A stretch of DNA of 5,327 nucleotides from Candidatus Hydrogenedentota bacterium (lineage in GTDB: Bacteria; Hydrogenedentota; Hydrogenedentia; Hydrogenedentiales; CAITNO01). Positions 1-5,327 of this stretch are shown piece after piece (position 1 is the stretch's first letter; each line of letters starts with the position of its first letter). Made by a program: the position numbers and the translations under genes. The DNA lies in assembly GCA_903922535.1 (NCBI GenBank), contig CAIXUF010000981.1, positions 1 to 5,327 of the forward strand, given 5' to 3'. The notes under the pieces are model-generated. The model did not search any database and was not told where the DNA came from. It saw only the letters and a list, made by a program, of their open reading frames with translations.

Positions 1-637
1 GGTCGCCGACCATGGCCGTGCGGGCCGGATCGGCGCCGAGCCGTTCCATGGCCATACGCGCGAACTCGGGGGCGGGCTTGCCGATAAACAGCGGGGTGCG
101 GCCTTCCGTGGCCTCGGCGATCAGCGCGGCCATGGCGCCGCAGTCGGGAATGTAACCGTATTCCGTGGGACAGACCCGGTCGGGGTTGGTGGCGATATAG
201 GGCAGCCCTTTGCGCAGGAGCAGGCAGGCCCGCTTGAGTTTGGCGTAGGTCAGGGTCGTGTCGAAGGACAGCACCACCGCCTCGGGATCATCCTCCACCG
301 GCGTAATGCCGGCACGGCGCAACTCCTCCTCAAAGCAGGGCGTACCCAGCACATAAACGCGGCGATACGGGGTGTGATGCGCCAGATAATCCGCCGTGGC
401 CGCACCCGCCGTGAGCACCTCCTCCGGACCCGCGTCAATTCCCATGCCGCGCAGCTTCTCGGCGTACCGGGCCGCGTCGGAGGTGGGGTTGTTCGTCAAG
501 AACAGGAATCGCCGTCCGGTGGCCCGCAGCAACCGAATAAACTCCGCTGCGCCGGGGATGGGGTTGGGGCCCAGATAGACCGTGCCGTCCATGTCGAGCA
601 GGAAGAAACGAATTTCGGTCAAAGAGCGTTGTGACAT
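1..637 (-). CDS. NagD-like HAD-superfamily phosphatase (subclass IIA), 3' end outside the window
   Basis: Reading from the ATG at 637-635, the frame stays open for 212 codons to the window edge, so only the N-terminal part is present. The product starts MSQRSLTEIRFFLLDMDGT. HAD motif I is DMDGT at residues 15-19, with D15 the expected nucleophile and D17 the general acid/base. Motif II is TNNPT with T48. A TNPD segment typical of the NagD/4-nitrophenylphosphatase group follows, then motif III in GKP with K187. The final visible residues, MVGD, are the start of motif IV, whose second acidic residue lies outside the window. Family members are usually about 250-290 residues, so roughly 40-80 are missing. 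They are soluble cytoplasmic enzymes that dephosphorylate small phosphate esters such as nucleotides, phosphoglycolate or sugar phosphates; the substrate cannot be read from this sequence. The gene is divergent from the TPR gene pair, with no evident functional tie. Confidence 0.9.
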   Translation of the reverse strand, partial: MSQRSLTEIRFFLLDMDGTVYLGPNPIPGAAEFIRLLRATGRRFLFLTNNPTSDAARYAEKLRGMGIDAGPEEVLTAGAATADYLAHHTPYRRVYVLGTPCFEEELRRAGITPVEDDPEAVVLSFDTTLTYAKLKRACLLLRKGLPYIATNPDRVCPTEYGYIPDCGAMAALIAEATEGRTPLFIGKPAPEFARMAMERLGADPARTAMVGD

Positions 638-645
638 CCAATATA

Positions 646-650
646 CTCCT
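646..650 (-). promoter_or_regulatory. Ribosome binding site of the HAD phosphatase gene
   Basis: On the minus strand AGGAG lies 8 bases before the ATG at 637-635. It is a good Shine-Dalgarno match with normal spacing, and it fixes the start just before the DMDGT motif. Confidence 0.7.
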
Positions 651-674
651 GCCCGAAGGACGGGGGTGGGCTTT

Positions 675-702
675 TGTATAACCATCCGGCGATCCCATCC
701 AA
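675..702 (-). promoter_or_regulatory. Possible sigma70-type promoter for the HAD phosphatase gene
   Basis: On the minus strand TTGGAT (702-697) is followed after 16 bases by TATACA (680-675). Each hexamer matches its consensus only partly (3/6 and 4/6). The implied transcript start near 668 would leave a leader of about 30 bases. Position and spacing are plausible but the match is weak and could be chance. Confidence 0.25.
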
Positions 703-1034
703 CCATTCGAAAGCTTTCACACCAAACCATCATGCTGGACAGAAATCACCATGCTTAACTGTCAACTCCCCCAACTTCTTCTGTTTCGGCTTGGCCGCAC
801 CAAACCGCTCCGTGACCGATCGCACCTTCCACCGGCGTGGATTATAGTCAAGTCCGCCGAAAGCACAAAACGGCCTCATTCTCCGCATCAAGGACCGCTT
901 TCTGCCTTTGAAATGCGTCCGGGCTTGGTTTACACTGACTCATGGCGCGTCATGGTGGTTTAGCATCCTGTTATCGCAGGTTTCCCCCGTTCCCAGATCC
1001 GACCAGGAAAGCAGGGGCTTCACCGGAATAAGAG

Positions 1035-1040
1035 TATAAT
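1035..1040 (+). promoter_or_regulatory. Candidate -10 box for the tandem TPR gene pair
   Basis: A perfect TATAAT lies about 60 bases before the GTG start of the first TPR gene. Transcription would start near 1046-1048, giving a leader of about 50 bases that contains the GGAG ribosome site. No good -35 hexamer is visible 16-18 bases upstream and there is no extended -10 TG, so the call rests on the -10 box and its position. No separate promoter is evident in the short gap before the second gene. Confidence 0.35.
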
Positions 1041-1043
1041 TCC

Positions 1044-1100
1044 ATGACAACAGCGGACAGGAATACCCCTTCGCCGCACATCGGAGACTTGACTGCGTGA
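1044..1100 (+). other. 18-codon upstream reading frame ending on the start of the first TPR gene
   Basis: ATG at 1044 opens MTTADRNTPSPHIGDLTA, whose TGA (1098-1100) overlaps the GTG (1097-1099) as GTGA. This is the geometry of translational coupling. Against it, the ATG has only a weak AAGAG upstream. If the TATAAT at 1035 is the -10 box, the transcript would begin at or after the ATG. The TGA itself arises because the second codon of the main gene is an Asn codon. It may be chance. Confidence 0.2.
1083..1086 (+). promoter_or_regulatory. Ribosome binding site deciding the GTG start of the first TPR gene
   Basis: GGAG lies 10 bases before the GTG at 1097. No other start codon exists in this frame between the upstream stop (1037-1039) and the GTG. 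The next in-frame ATG is codon 62, which would delete the first membrane segment and the conserved YDD motif. Confidence 0.6.
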
Positions 1101-3052
1101 ATCAAAGGAACTGGCTGATTTGCATTGGCGTGGCCCTGTGCTGCGCGGCAATATACGGCCAAACCCTGGCGCACGGTTTCGTCAGCTACGATGACGGCCT
1201 GTACGTGACGGACAACGCCGAAGTCCAGGCGGGGCTGAACCGGGCCAATGTGGTCTGGGCCTTTACCACCGAACGCGCCATGTACATGCACCCGCTCACC
1301 TGGCTCAGCCACATGCTCGACTGCCAGGTCTACGGGCTGAAATCCTGGGGCCACCACCTCACCAACCTCGTCCTACACACGCTCAACTCTATTTTACTCT
1401 TCCTGGTGCTCACCCGAATGACCCGGCGCACATGGCCAAGCGCCCTGGTGGCCGCCCTGTTTGCCGTTCACCCGCTGCACGTGGAGTCGGTGGCCTGGGT
1501 GGCGGAGCGCAAAGACGTGCTGAGCATGCTTTTTTGGACCGCGGGCATGGGCGCCTATGCCTGGCACCGGAGCCGCCCCGGTTTCCGGCGCTATCTGGCC
1601 GTGGCGGTCCTGTTCCTCCTCGGATTCATGTCCAAGCCCATGGTGGTGACCTTCCCCTTCGTGCTGCTGCTGCTCGACTACTGGCCGCTGGACCAGGCGG
1701 ATCGCACGGCCCCCTTCGGCGGCACGCTGGGACGGATGACGCGGCTGACCGTGGAAAAGGTCCCCCTGTTCCTGATGACGGCGGCGATGTGCACCGTCAC
1801 CATGATCATGCAGATGCGCGGCAGGAACCTTGCCTTCGGCGAAAACGTGCCGCTGGCCAGCCGTTGCGCCAATGCGGCGGTGGTCTACACGCTCTATCTG
1901 GTGAAGACGGTGTGGCCCTCCGGTCTGGCGGTGTACTACCCTCATCCGATCACGCGTCCGGCATGGCAGGTTGCCGGGGCGGCCATTGTGCTTGTCGCCG
2001 TCACCCTTGTCTGCCTGCGTGAAATGCGGCGGCGGCCCTTCCTCCTCGTTGGCTGGCTCTGGTATTTGGGCACACTGGTGCCCGTGATAGAAATCGTCCA
2101 GGCAGGCACCTTTTCCCATGCGGACCGCTACACTTACATCCCCCTTGTCGGCATCTTCATCATGGCGGCATTTGGCCTGGACGAACTCTGTTCAGCCGGA
2201 CTTGTCCCCGCGAAGGCCGCGGCCCTGGCCGGCATCCTCGCCGTTGCCGCGCTCACCGTCGCCGCCGTCCACCAGACCGCCTGCTGGAAGGACAGCGAGA
2301 CGCTGTTCCGCCACGCACTGGCCGTAACGCCGGATAACACGTTCTCCCAGACCGATCTGGCCGTGGGCCTCTATGAGAAAGGGAAGATGGCGGAGGCGCT
2401 CGAACACTGCCAGCGCGCCGTGCAGTTGGCCCCGGGAAACAATGTGGCCATTGAGCGCACAGCCATGATCCTTCACGAGGAGGGACGCTACGCGGAGGCG
2501 CTGGCCAAACACCGCGAGGCGCTGGCCCTCCAGCCCGACGACGCAAAAACACGGAACAACCTCAGAAGGACCCTGAAGGCGCTCGGGCAACTGGACGCCA
2601 TCGAGGATGAATGCCGTCAGCTCGAACAGAATCCGGCAAAAACGGTGGAGCAGTACTGCCGGCTGGGCGCCCTTGCCATGGCTTTGGGAAACAACGAGGC
2701 ATCCTTCCGCGCCTACGGAGCGGCGCTGCAGATGGAACCCGGCGGCACGAAGGTCCACATCTCCATCGCGGACGCGCTGTCGAAAGAGGAGAATTATGCG
2801 GACGCGCTCACCTATTACGAGAAGGCGCTTCAGGCGGACCCCAAGGATGTGCATACCCTCTACAACGCGGGCCTAATGCTCGCCAAGATGAAACAGCCCG
2901 ACAAGGCCGCCGAAAAGTACCGCGAGGCGCTGAAATGGAACCCGGACTTCGCCCAGGCGCACAACAACCTGGCAAATCTGCTGGCCAACGGGCGGCGGCT
3001 GGAAGAGGCCGTCGGGCACTACCGCAGGGCCATCGACCTTGACCCGAACTAC
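1097..3052 (+). repeat. Tandem duplication, unit 1 (shared 652 codons)
   Basis: This segment aligns base for base with 3372-5327 at a constant offset of 2275. The offset was checked at the start codons, at the conserved Glu codon 130, at the DRYTYIP motif and at the final DPNY codons. No net insertion or deletion occurs in 1956 bases. The 93 codons of copy A after 3052 have no counterpart in view because copy B is cut by the window edge. Confidence 0.9.
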
Positions 3053-3334
3053 GCCCAGCCCCGCGTCAACCTGGCCAGTGTGCTCGCGTTCCAAGGGTAC
3101 GCAGACGAGGCCGTCGCGCTTTACGAACAGGCTGTCAAAATCACTCCCGAAGCTGTGGGTGTGCGGCTGAGCCTGGCCCGCCTGCTCATTGAAAACCACC
3201 GAAGCGCCGAGGCCGAAACGCATCTGAAAAAGGCCCTCGAAACGGATCCCAACAACGCCGACGCCCAAAAGCTGATGAAAGAAACCGGGGCGGACAAATC
3301 CTCCCCGCCCACACCGGAGAATAGAGCACCATGA
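1097..3334 (+). CDS. TMTC-like multi-pass membrane protein with C-terminal TPR array (copy A)
   Basis: The 745-residue product has two parts. Residues 1-395 form a GT-C-like membrane domain with about 12 hydrophobic segments; the first is near 6-24, the last near 375-393. A YDD motif (31-33) sits in the first loop, followed by HPLTWLSHMLD (65-75), GHHLTNLVLH (85-94), HPLHVESVAW (125-134), ERKD (137-140), SKP (179-181), YYPHP (280-284) and DRYTYIP (343-349). Order and spacing resemble eukaryotic TMTC protein O-mannosyltransferases (loop Asp pair, then the AVHPxHxE helix), so D32/D33 are candidate catalytic acids. Residues 399-414 are a half TPR; nine 34-residue TPR units fill 415-720, the third degenerate. 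A Pro-rich polar tail ends the protein. Bacterial relatives are usually annotated only as TPR proteins, so glycosyl transfer is inferred. There is no lipobox. The GTG start matches the paralogue 37 bases downstream. Confidence 0.88.
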   Translation: MNQRNWLICIGVALCCAAIYGQTLAHGFVSYDDGLYVTDNAEVQAGLNRANVVWAFTTERAMYMHPLTWLSHMLDCQVYGLKSWGHHLTNLVLHTLNSILLFLVLTRMTRRTWPSALVAALFAVHPLHVESVAWVAERKDVLSMLFWTAGMGAYAWHRSRPGFRRYLAVAVLFLLGFMSKPMVVTFPFVLLLLDYWPLDQADRTAPFGGTLGRMTRLTVEKVPLFLMTAAMCTVTMIMQMRGRNLAFGENVPLASRCANAAVVYTLYLVKTVWPSGLAVYYPHPITRPAWQVAGAAIVLVAVTLVCLREMRRRPFLLVGWLWYLGTLVPVIEIVQAGTFSHADRYTYIPLVGIFIMAAFGLDELCSAGLVPAKAAALAGILAVAALTVAAVHQTACWKDSETLFRHALAVTPDNTFSQTDLAVGLYEKGKMAEALEHCQRAVQLAPGNNVAIERTAMILHEEGRYAEALAKHREALALQPDDAKTRNNLRRTLKALGQLDAIEDECRQLEQNPAKTVEQYCRLGALAMALGNNEASFRAYGAALQMEPGGTKVHISIADALSKEENYADALTYYEKALQADPKDVHTLYNAGLMLAKMKQPDKAAEKYREALKWNPDFAQAHNNLANLLANGRRLEEAVGHYRRAIDLDPNYAQPRVNLASVLAFQGYADEAVALYEQAVKITPEAVGVRLSLARLLIENHRSAEAETHLKKALETDPNNADAQKLMKETGADKSSPPTPENRAP
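2339..3256 (+). repeat. Nine in-register TPR-coding units (102 bp each) in copy A
   Basis: Codons 415-720 divide into nine 34-residue units with no spacer. Each ends near a conserved Pro followed by Asp, Asn or Gly (for example LAPGN, LQPDD, MEPGG, ADPKD, WNPDF, LDPNY, ITPEA, TDPNN). Within units the usual small residues at TPR positions 8, 20 and 27 are mostly kept, as in KYREAL and HYRRAI. Unit 3 (483-516) lacks the normal second half. TPR arrays form a right-handed superhelix that binds peptides or partner proteins. Confidence 0.85.
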
Positions 3335-3374
3335 GCAGGATCCGTCCAGCCCGGGTTTGGAGAGTGACGCTGTG
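3312..3374 (+). repeat. Leader copy 2 at the junction between the TPR genes
   Basis: This stretch covers the last codons of copy A, the 37-base gap and the GTG of copy B, and shares ordered blocks with 1021-1099 upstream of copy A. If homologous, the last seven or so residues of copy A are encoded by sequence derived from a duplicated leader. Confidence 0.45.
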
Positions 3375-3375
3375 A
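3331..3375 (+). other. 14-codon reading frame bridging the two TPR genes
   Basis: ATG at 3331 overlaps the stop of copy A as ATGA and opens MSRIRPARVWRVTL. Its TGA (3373-3375) overlaps the GTG of copy B as GTGA, so copy A, the short frame and copy B form an unbroken chain of stop-start overlaps. There is no strong ribosome site for the ATG beyond a possible AGAG seven to ten bases before. It could pass terminating ribosomes from A to B, or be chance; nothing suggests the peptide itself has a function. Confidence 0.25.
3359..3364 (+). promoter_or_regulatory. Ribosome binding site of the second TPR gene
   Basis: GGAGAG ends 7 bases before the GTG at 3372. An in-frame TTG at 3357 is an alternative start, but it overlaps this site, and the GTG is the exact homologue of the copy A start. 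Confidence 0.65.
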
Positions 3376-5327
3376 ACAACCGGCATGCATGGATCTGCGC
3401 GGGCCTCGTCCTGTGCTGTGTGGCCATATACGGCCAGACACTGGCACACGATTTCGTCGTCTACGACGACCTTCTTTATGTCACGGAAAACCCCGAGGTG
3501 CAGGCCGGCCTGAGCTGGGCCAATCTGGGCTGGGCGTTCACCACCGACCGTGCCATGTACATGCATCCGCTTACATGGTTAAGCCACATGCTCGACTGCA
3601 GTCTCTACGGGCTGCACGCATGGGGACACCATCTCACCAGCCTTCTTTTTCATGCGCTCAACTCGGTTTTGCTCTTCCTGGTGCTGGCCCGCATGACGCG
3701 AAAAGTGTGGCCAAGCGCCCTGGCTGCCGCCCTGTTCGCCGTTCACCCCCTGCACGTTGAGTCGGTGGCCTGGGTGGCGGAGCGCAAGGACGTGCTGAGC
3801 ATGCTCTTCTGGACCCTGGGCATGGGCGCCTACGCATGGTACCGGCAACGCCCCGGTTCCCGGCGCTATCTGGCCGTGGCGGTCATGTTCCTGCTCGGAT
3901 TCCTGTCAAAGCCCATGGTGGTGACCTTTCCGCTCGTGCTGCTGCTGCTGGACTATTGGCCGCTGGGCCAGGTGGACCACACGGTTTCGACAAACGCGAT
4001 GGGGCGGAAACTGGCCCGGCTGGCCGTTGAAAAAATCCCCCTGTTTCTGCTGACCGCGGCGATGTGCGTTGTGACCATGGTCATGCAGGTCCGCGGCAGA
4101 AACCTTGGCTTCGGCCGAATGGTGCCACTGGTTGACCGCTGCGCCAACGCGGCGGTGGTATACGTTCTTTACCTGGTGAAGACCCTCTGGCCCTTCGGGC
4201 TGGCGGTGTACTACCCGCATCCGATCACCCGCCCTGCATGGCAGGTGGCCGGGGCCGCCCTCATGCTCATCGCGGTCACCCTTGTCTGCGTGCGGGAAAT
4301 GCGGCGGCGCCCCCACCTCATTGTCGGCTGGCTCTGGTATCTGGGCACCCTGGTGCCCGTCATTGAGCTGGTTCAGGCGGGGTCCTTCTCCCATGCCGAT
4401 CGCTACACCTACATCCCGCTCATCGGCATCTTCATCATGGTGGCGTTTTCGCTGGATGAACTTCGGAACAGGTCCTTTGTCTCGGGGAAGGCCGTGACTG
4501 TTGCCGCCATGCTTTCCGTCGCCGCTTTCACCGCCATCGCCATCCACCAGACCGCCTACTGGAAAGACTCCGAGAAGCTGTTTCGGCACGCGCTGGCTGT
4601 GACTCCGGACAACACCACCTCCCAGAACAACCTGGCGTTCGGCCTGTATCAAAAGAAGAGACTGGCAGAGGCGCTTGAACACGGCGAACGGGCCGTCCAG
4701 CTTGACCCGACCAACCACGTTGCCATAGAGAACCTCGCCCTTACCCTCCACGATACGGGACGCTACGAGGAGGCGCTTGCCAGGCACAAGGAAGCGCTTG
4801 CCATAGAACCGGCATATGAACGGGCACGGAGAAACCTCAAACTTACACTGCAAAAACTGGGAAGACTGGATGCCTTTGAGGCCGAATACAGGGAAATCGG
4901 TCGAAAAGACCCCAAATCCGTGGAGGACTTCTGCCGCCTGGGCACCCTTGCCATGACCCTGGGCGACCCCGGCGGCGCATTCAACGCCTTTGAGACCGCC
5001 CTCAAGATGGAGCCCAACAGCAAGCGGGTGAACGTGGCGGTTGGCGACGTGCTGGTGGATGAGGGAAAGTACGGGGCCGCGCTCGACTATTACGAAAAGG
5101 CCCGGCAGACCGATCCCCAGGACGCCCAGACGCTCTATGACATGGGCGTGGCGCTGTCCAAGCTGAGGATGATGGGCGAGGCGATGGAGAAATACCGCGA
5201 GGCCCTCCGCTGCAAGCCCGACCTGGCGGCGGCGCACAACAATATGGGCAGCCTGCTGGCCAACGCGCAACGGCTCGACGAGGCCGTTGAACACTACCGC
5301 GCGGCCGTCGCCTTTGATCCAAACTAC
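3372..5327 (+). CDS. TMTC-like multi-pass membrane protein with TPR array (copy B), 3' end outside the window
   Basis: The frame is open from GTG at 3372 through 652 codons to the window edge; by comparison with copy A about 90 codons are missing. Residue numbers match copy A exactly because there are no gaps. The YDD motif (31-33), HPLTWLSHMLD, HPLHVESVAW, ERKD, SKP, YYPHP and DRYTYIP are all retained, so the membrane domain looks intact and not like a decaying duplicate. Hand-counted identity to A is about 79% over residues 1-363, about 45% over the linker 365-395 and about 57% over the TPR part 396-652. Seven complete 34-residue TPR units are visible. It is most likely an inner-membrane GT-C-type enzyme or relative with its own partner or acceptor preference; that role is inferred. 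The 37-base gap and lack of a terminator or new promoter suggest one transcript with copy A. Confidence 0.88.
   Translation, partial: MNNRHAWICAGLVLCCVAIYGQTLAHDFVVYDDLLYVTENPEVQAGLSWANLGWAFTTDRAMYMHPLTWLSHMLDCSLYGLHAWGHHLTSLLFHALNSVLLFLVLARMTRKVWPSALAAALFAVHPLHVESVAWVAERKDVLSMLFWTLGMGAYAWYRQRPGSRRYLAVAVMFLLGFLSKPMVVTFPLVLLLLDYWPLGQVDHTVSTNAMGRKLARLAVEKIPLFLLTAAMCVVTMVMQVRGRNLGFGRMVPLVDRCANAAVVYVLYLVKTLWPFGLAVYYPHPITRPAWQVAGAALMLIAVTLVCVREMRRRPHLIVGWLWYLGTLVPVIELVQAGSFSHADRYTYIPLIGIFIMVAFSLDELRNRSFVSGKAVTVAAMLSVAAFTAIAIHQTAYWKDSEKLFRHALAVTPDNTTSQNNLAFGLYQKKRLAEALEHGERAVQLDPTNHVAIENLALTLHDTGRYEEALARHKEALAIEPAYERARRNLKLTLQKLGRLDAFEAEYREIGRKDPKSVEDFCRLGTLAMTLGDPGGAFNAFETALKMEPNSKRVNVAVGDVLVDEGKYGAALDYYEKARQTDPQDAQTLYDMGVALSKLRMMGEAMEKYREALRCKPDLAAAHNNMGSLLANAQRLDEAVEHYRAAVAFDPNY
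3372..5327 (+). repeat. Tandem duplication, unit 2 (shared 652 codons)
   Basis: This is the partner of 1097-3052, gapless at offset 2275. Identity varies along the unit. The tract at 3726-3815 differs from its partner at only 6 of 90 bases, all silent, whereas the linker and TPR sections differ widely. Confidence 0.9.
4614..5327 (+). repeat. Seven visible TPR-coding units in copy B
   Basis: Codons 415-652 form seven 34-residue units in the same register as copy A, and the window happens to end at a unit boundary. Unit ends include LDPTN, IEPAY, MEPNS, TDPQD, CKPDL and FDPNY. The third unit is degenerate here too, so that irregularity predates the duplication. Two more units are expected outside the window if B matches A. 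Confidence 0.82.

Larger units (their letters stand above)
638..1096. other. Divergent intergenic region, no convincing gene
   Basis: This 459-base stretch separates the divergent HAD and TPR genes. It carries a candidate promoter for each direction and the leader of the plus-strand gene at its right end. A 70-codon plus-strand frame at 751-963 has no clear ribosome site and an unconvincing composition (many Pro, Arg and Ser, no recognisable motif), so it is not called as a gene. No tRNA, strong terminator hairpin, riboswitch or inverted repeat was seen. The stretch is long for a simple divergent promoter region, so an unrecognised regulatory element or decayed sequence cannot be excluded. 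Confidence 0.6.
1021..1099 (+). repeat. Leader copy 1, similar to the junction between the two TPR genes
   Basis: This leader of the first TPR gene shares ordered blocks with 3312-3374. The blocks are CACCGGA, then AATA and GAG, then CCATGA, then GGAGA, TGAC and the GTGAA start. The aligned stretches are 79 and 63 bases long, so the net gap is 16 bases. The blocks are short and read by eye, but their order and their anchoring to homologous starts favour common origin. Confidence 0.45.

Noticed and set aside
374..698. Plus- and minus-strand frames overlapping the 5' half of the HAD gene
   Set aside because: The real frame is the minus-strand one carrying DMDGT, TNN, TNPD, GKP and GD motifs; the others are shadows.
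751..963. A 70-codon plus-strand frame in the intergenic region
   Set aside because: No clear ribosome site, no recognised motif, composition like translated noncoding sequence.
925..966. TTGGTTTACA-like element as a promoter for the TPR genes
   Set aside because: No -10 hexamer lies at 16-18 bases spacing; the only good -10 match is TATAAT at 1035.
966..980. Small CCTG/CAGG hairpin as a terminator or operator
   Set aside because: The stem is only four pairs with no T-run, well within chance.
1097..1180. Lipoprotein signal at the N-terminus of the TPR proteins
   Set aside because: The Cys pair at residues 15-16 is preceded by Leu rather than the small residue a lipobox needs, and the segment reads as a first membrane helix.
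3906..5294. A 462-codon open frame on the minus strand opposite copy B
   Set aside because: It lies wholly antisense to a gene with clear motifs and a close paralogue. A shorter open frame (1394-2119) lies opposite copy A. This is expected from GC-rich codon bias, and the translation is rich in His, Gly, Arg and Gln with no recognisable domain.

Overview
The window comes from a high-GC bacterial genome. It holds three protein genes: one partial gene on the minus strand at the left edge, then two large tandem paralogues on the plus strand. No rRNA, tRNA, transposase or CRISPR array was seen. The two large genes join a multi-pass membrane domain resembling eukaryotic TMTC protein O-mannosyltransferases to a long C-terminal TPR array. 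Proteins of this type are common in environmental, high-GC, Gram-negative-type lineages such as planctomycete-like groups, Hydrogenedentota and deltaproteobacterial relatives. No marker gene is present, so the phylum is a guess.

Layout: positions 1-637 (minus) encode the N-terminal 212 residues of a NagD-like HAD phosphatase, which runs off the left edge. Positions 638-1096 are a divergent intergenic region with candidate promoters for both directions. Positions 1097-3334 (plus) encode gene A, 745 residues: about 12 membrane segments, then nine TPR units. Positions 3372-5327 (plus) encode gene B, a paralogue of A that runs off the right edge after 652 codons and seven TPR units. Only 37 bases separate A and B, so they are probably co-transcribed.

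The most notable structure is the A/B pair. The two genes align without a single net insertion or deletion over all 652 shared codons, at a constant offset of 2275 bp. By hand count, amino-acid identity is about 79% in the membrane domain, about 45% in the linker and about 57% in the TPR array. The short leader of A also resembles the A/B junction, including the last codons of A, which hints at where the duplication joined. Both genes begin with GTG preceded by a GGAG-type ribosome site, and in both the GTG overlaps the stop of a tiny upstream reading frame.

Inferred biology: A and B are probably inner-membrane GT-C-type glycosyltransferases (or relatives) whose TPR domains bind a protein partner or acceptor. 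The pair looks like a duplication in which the membrane core is constrained while the TPR surface and one loop diversify. The HAD phosphatase is divergently transcribed and has no evident functional link.
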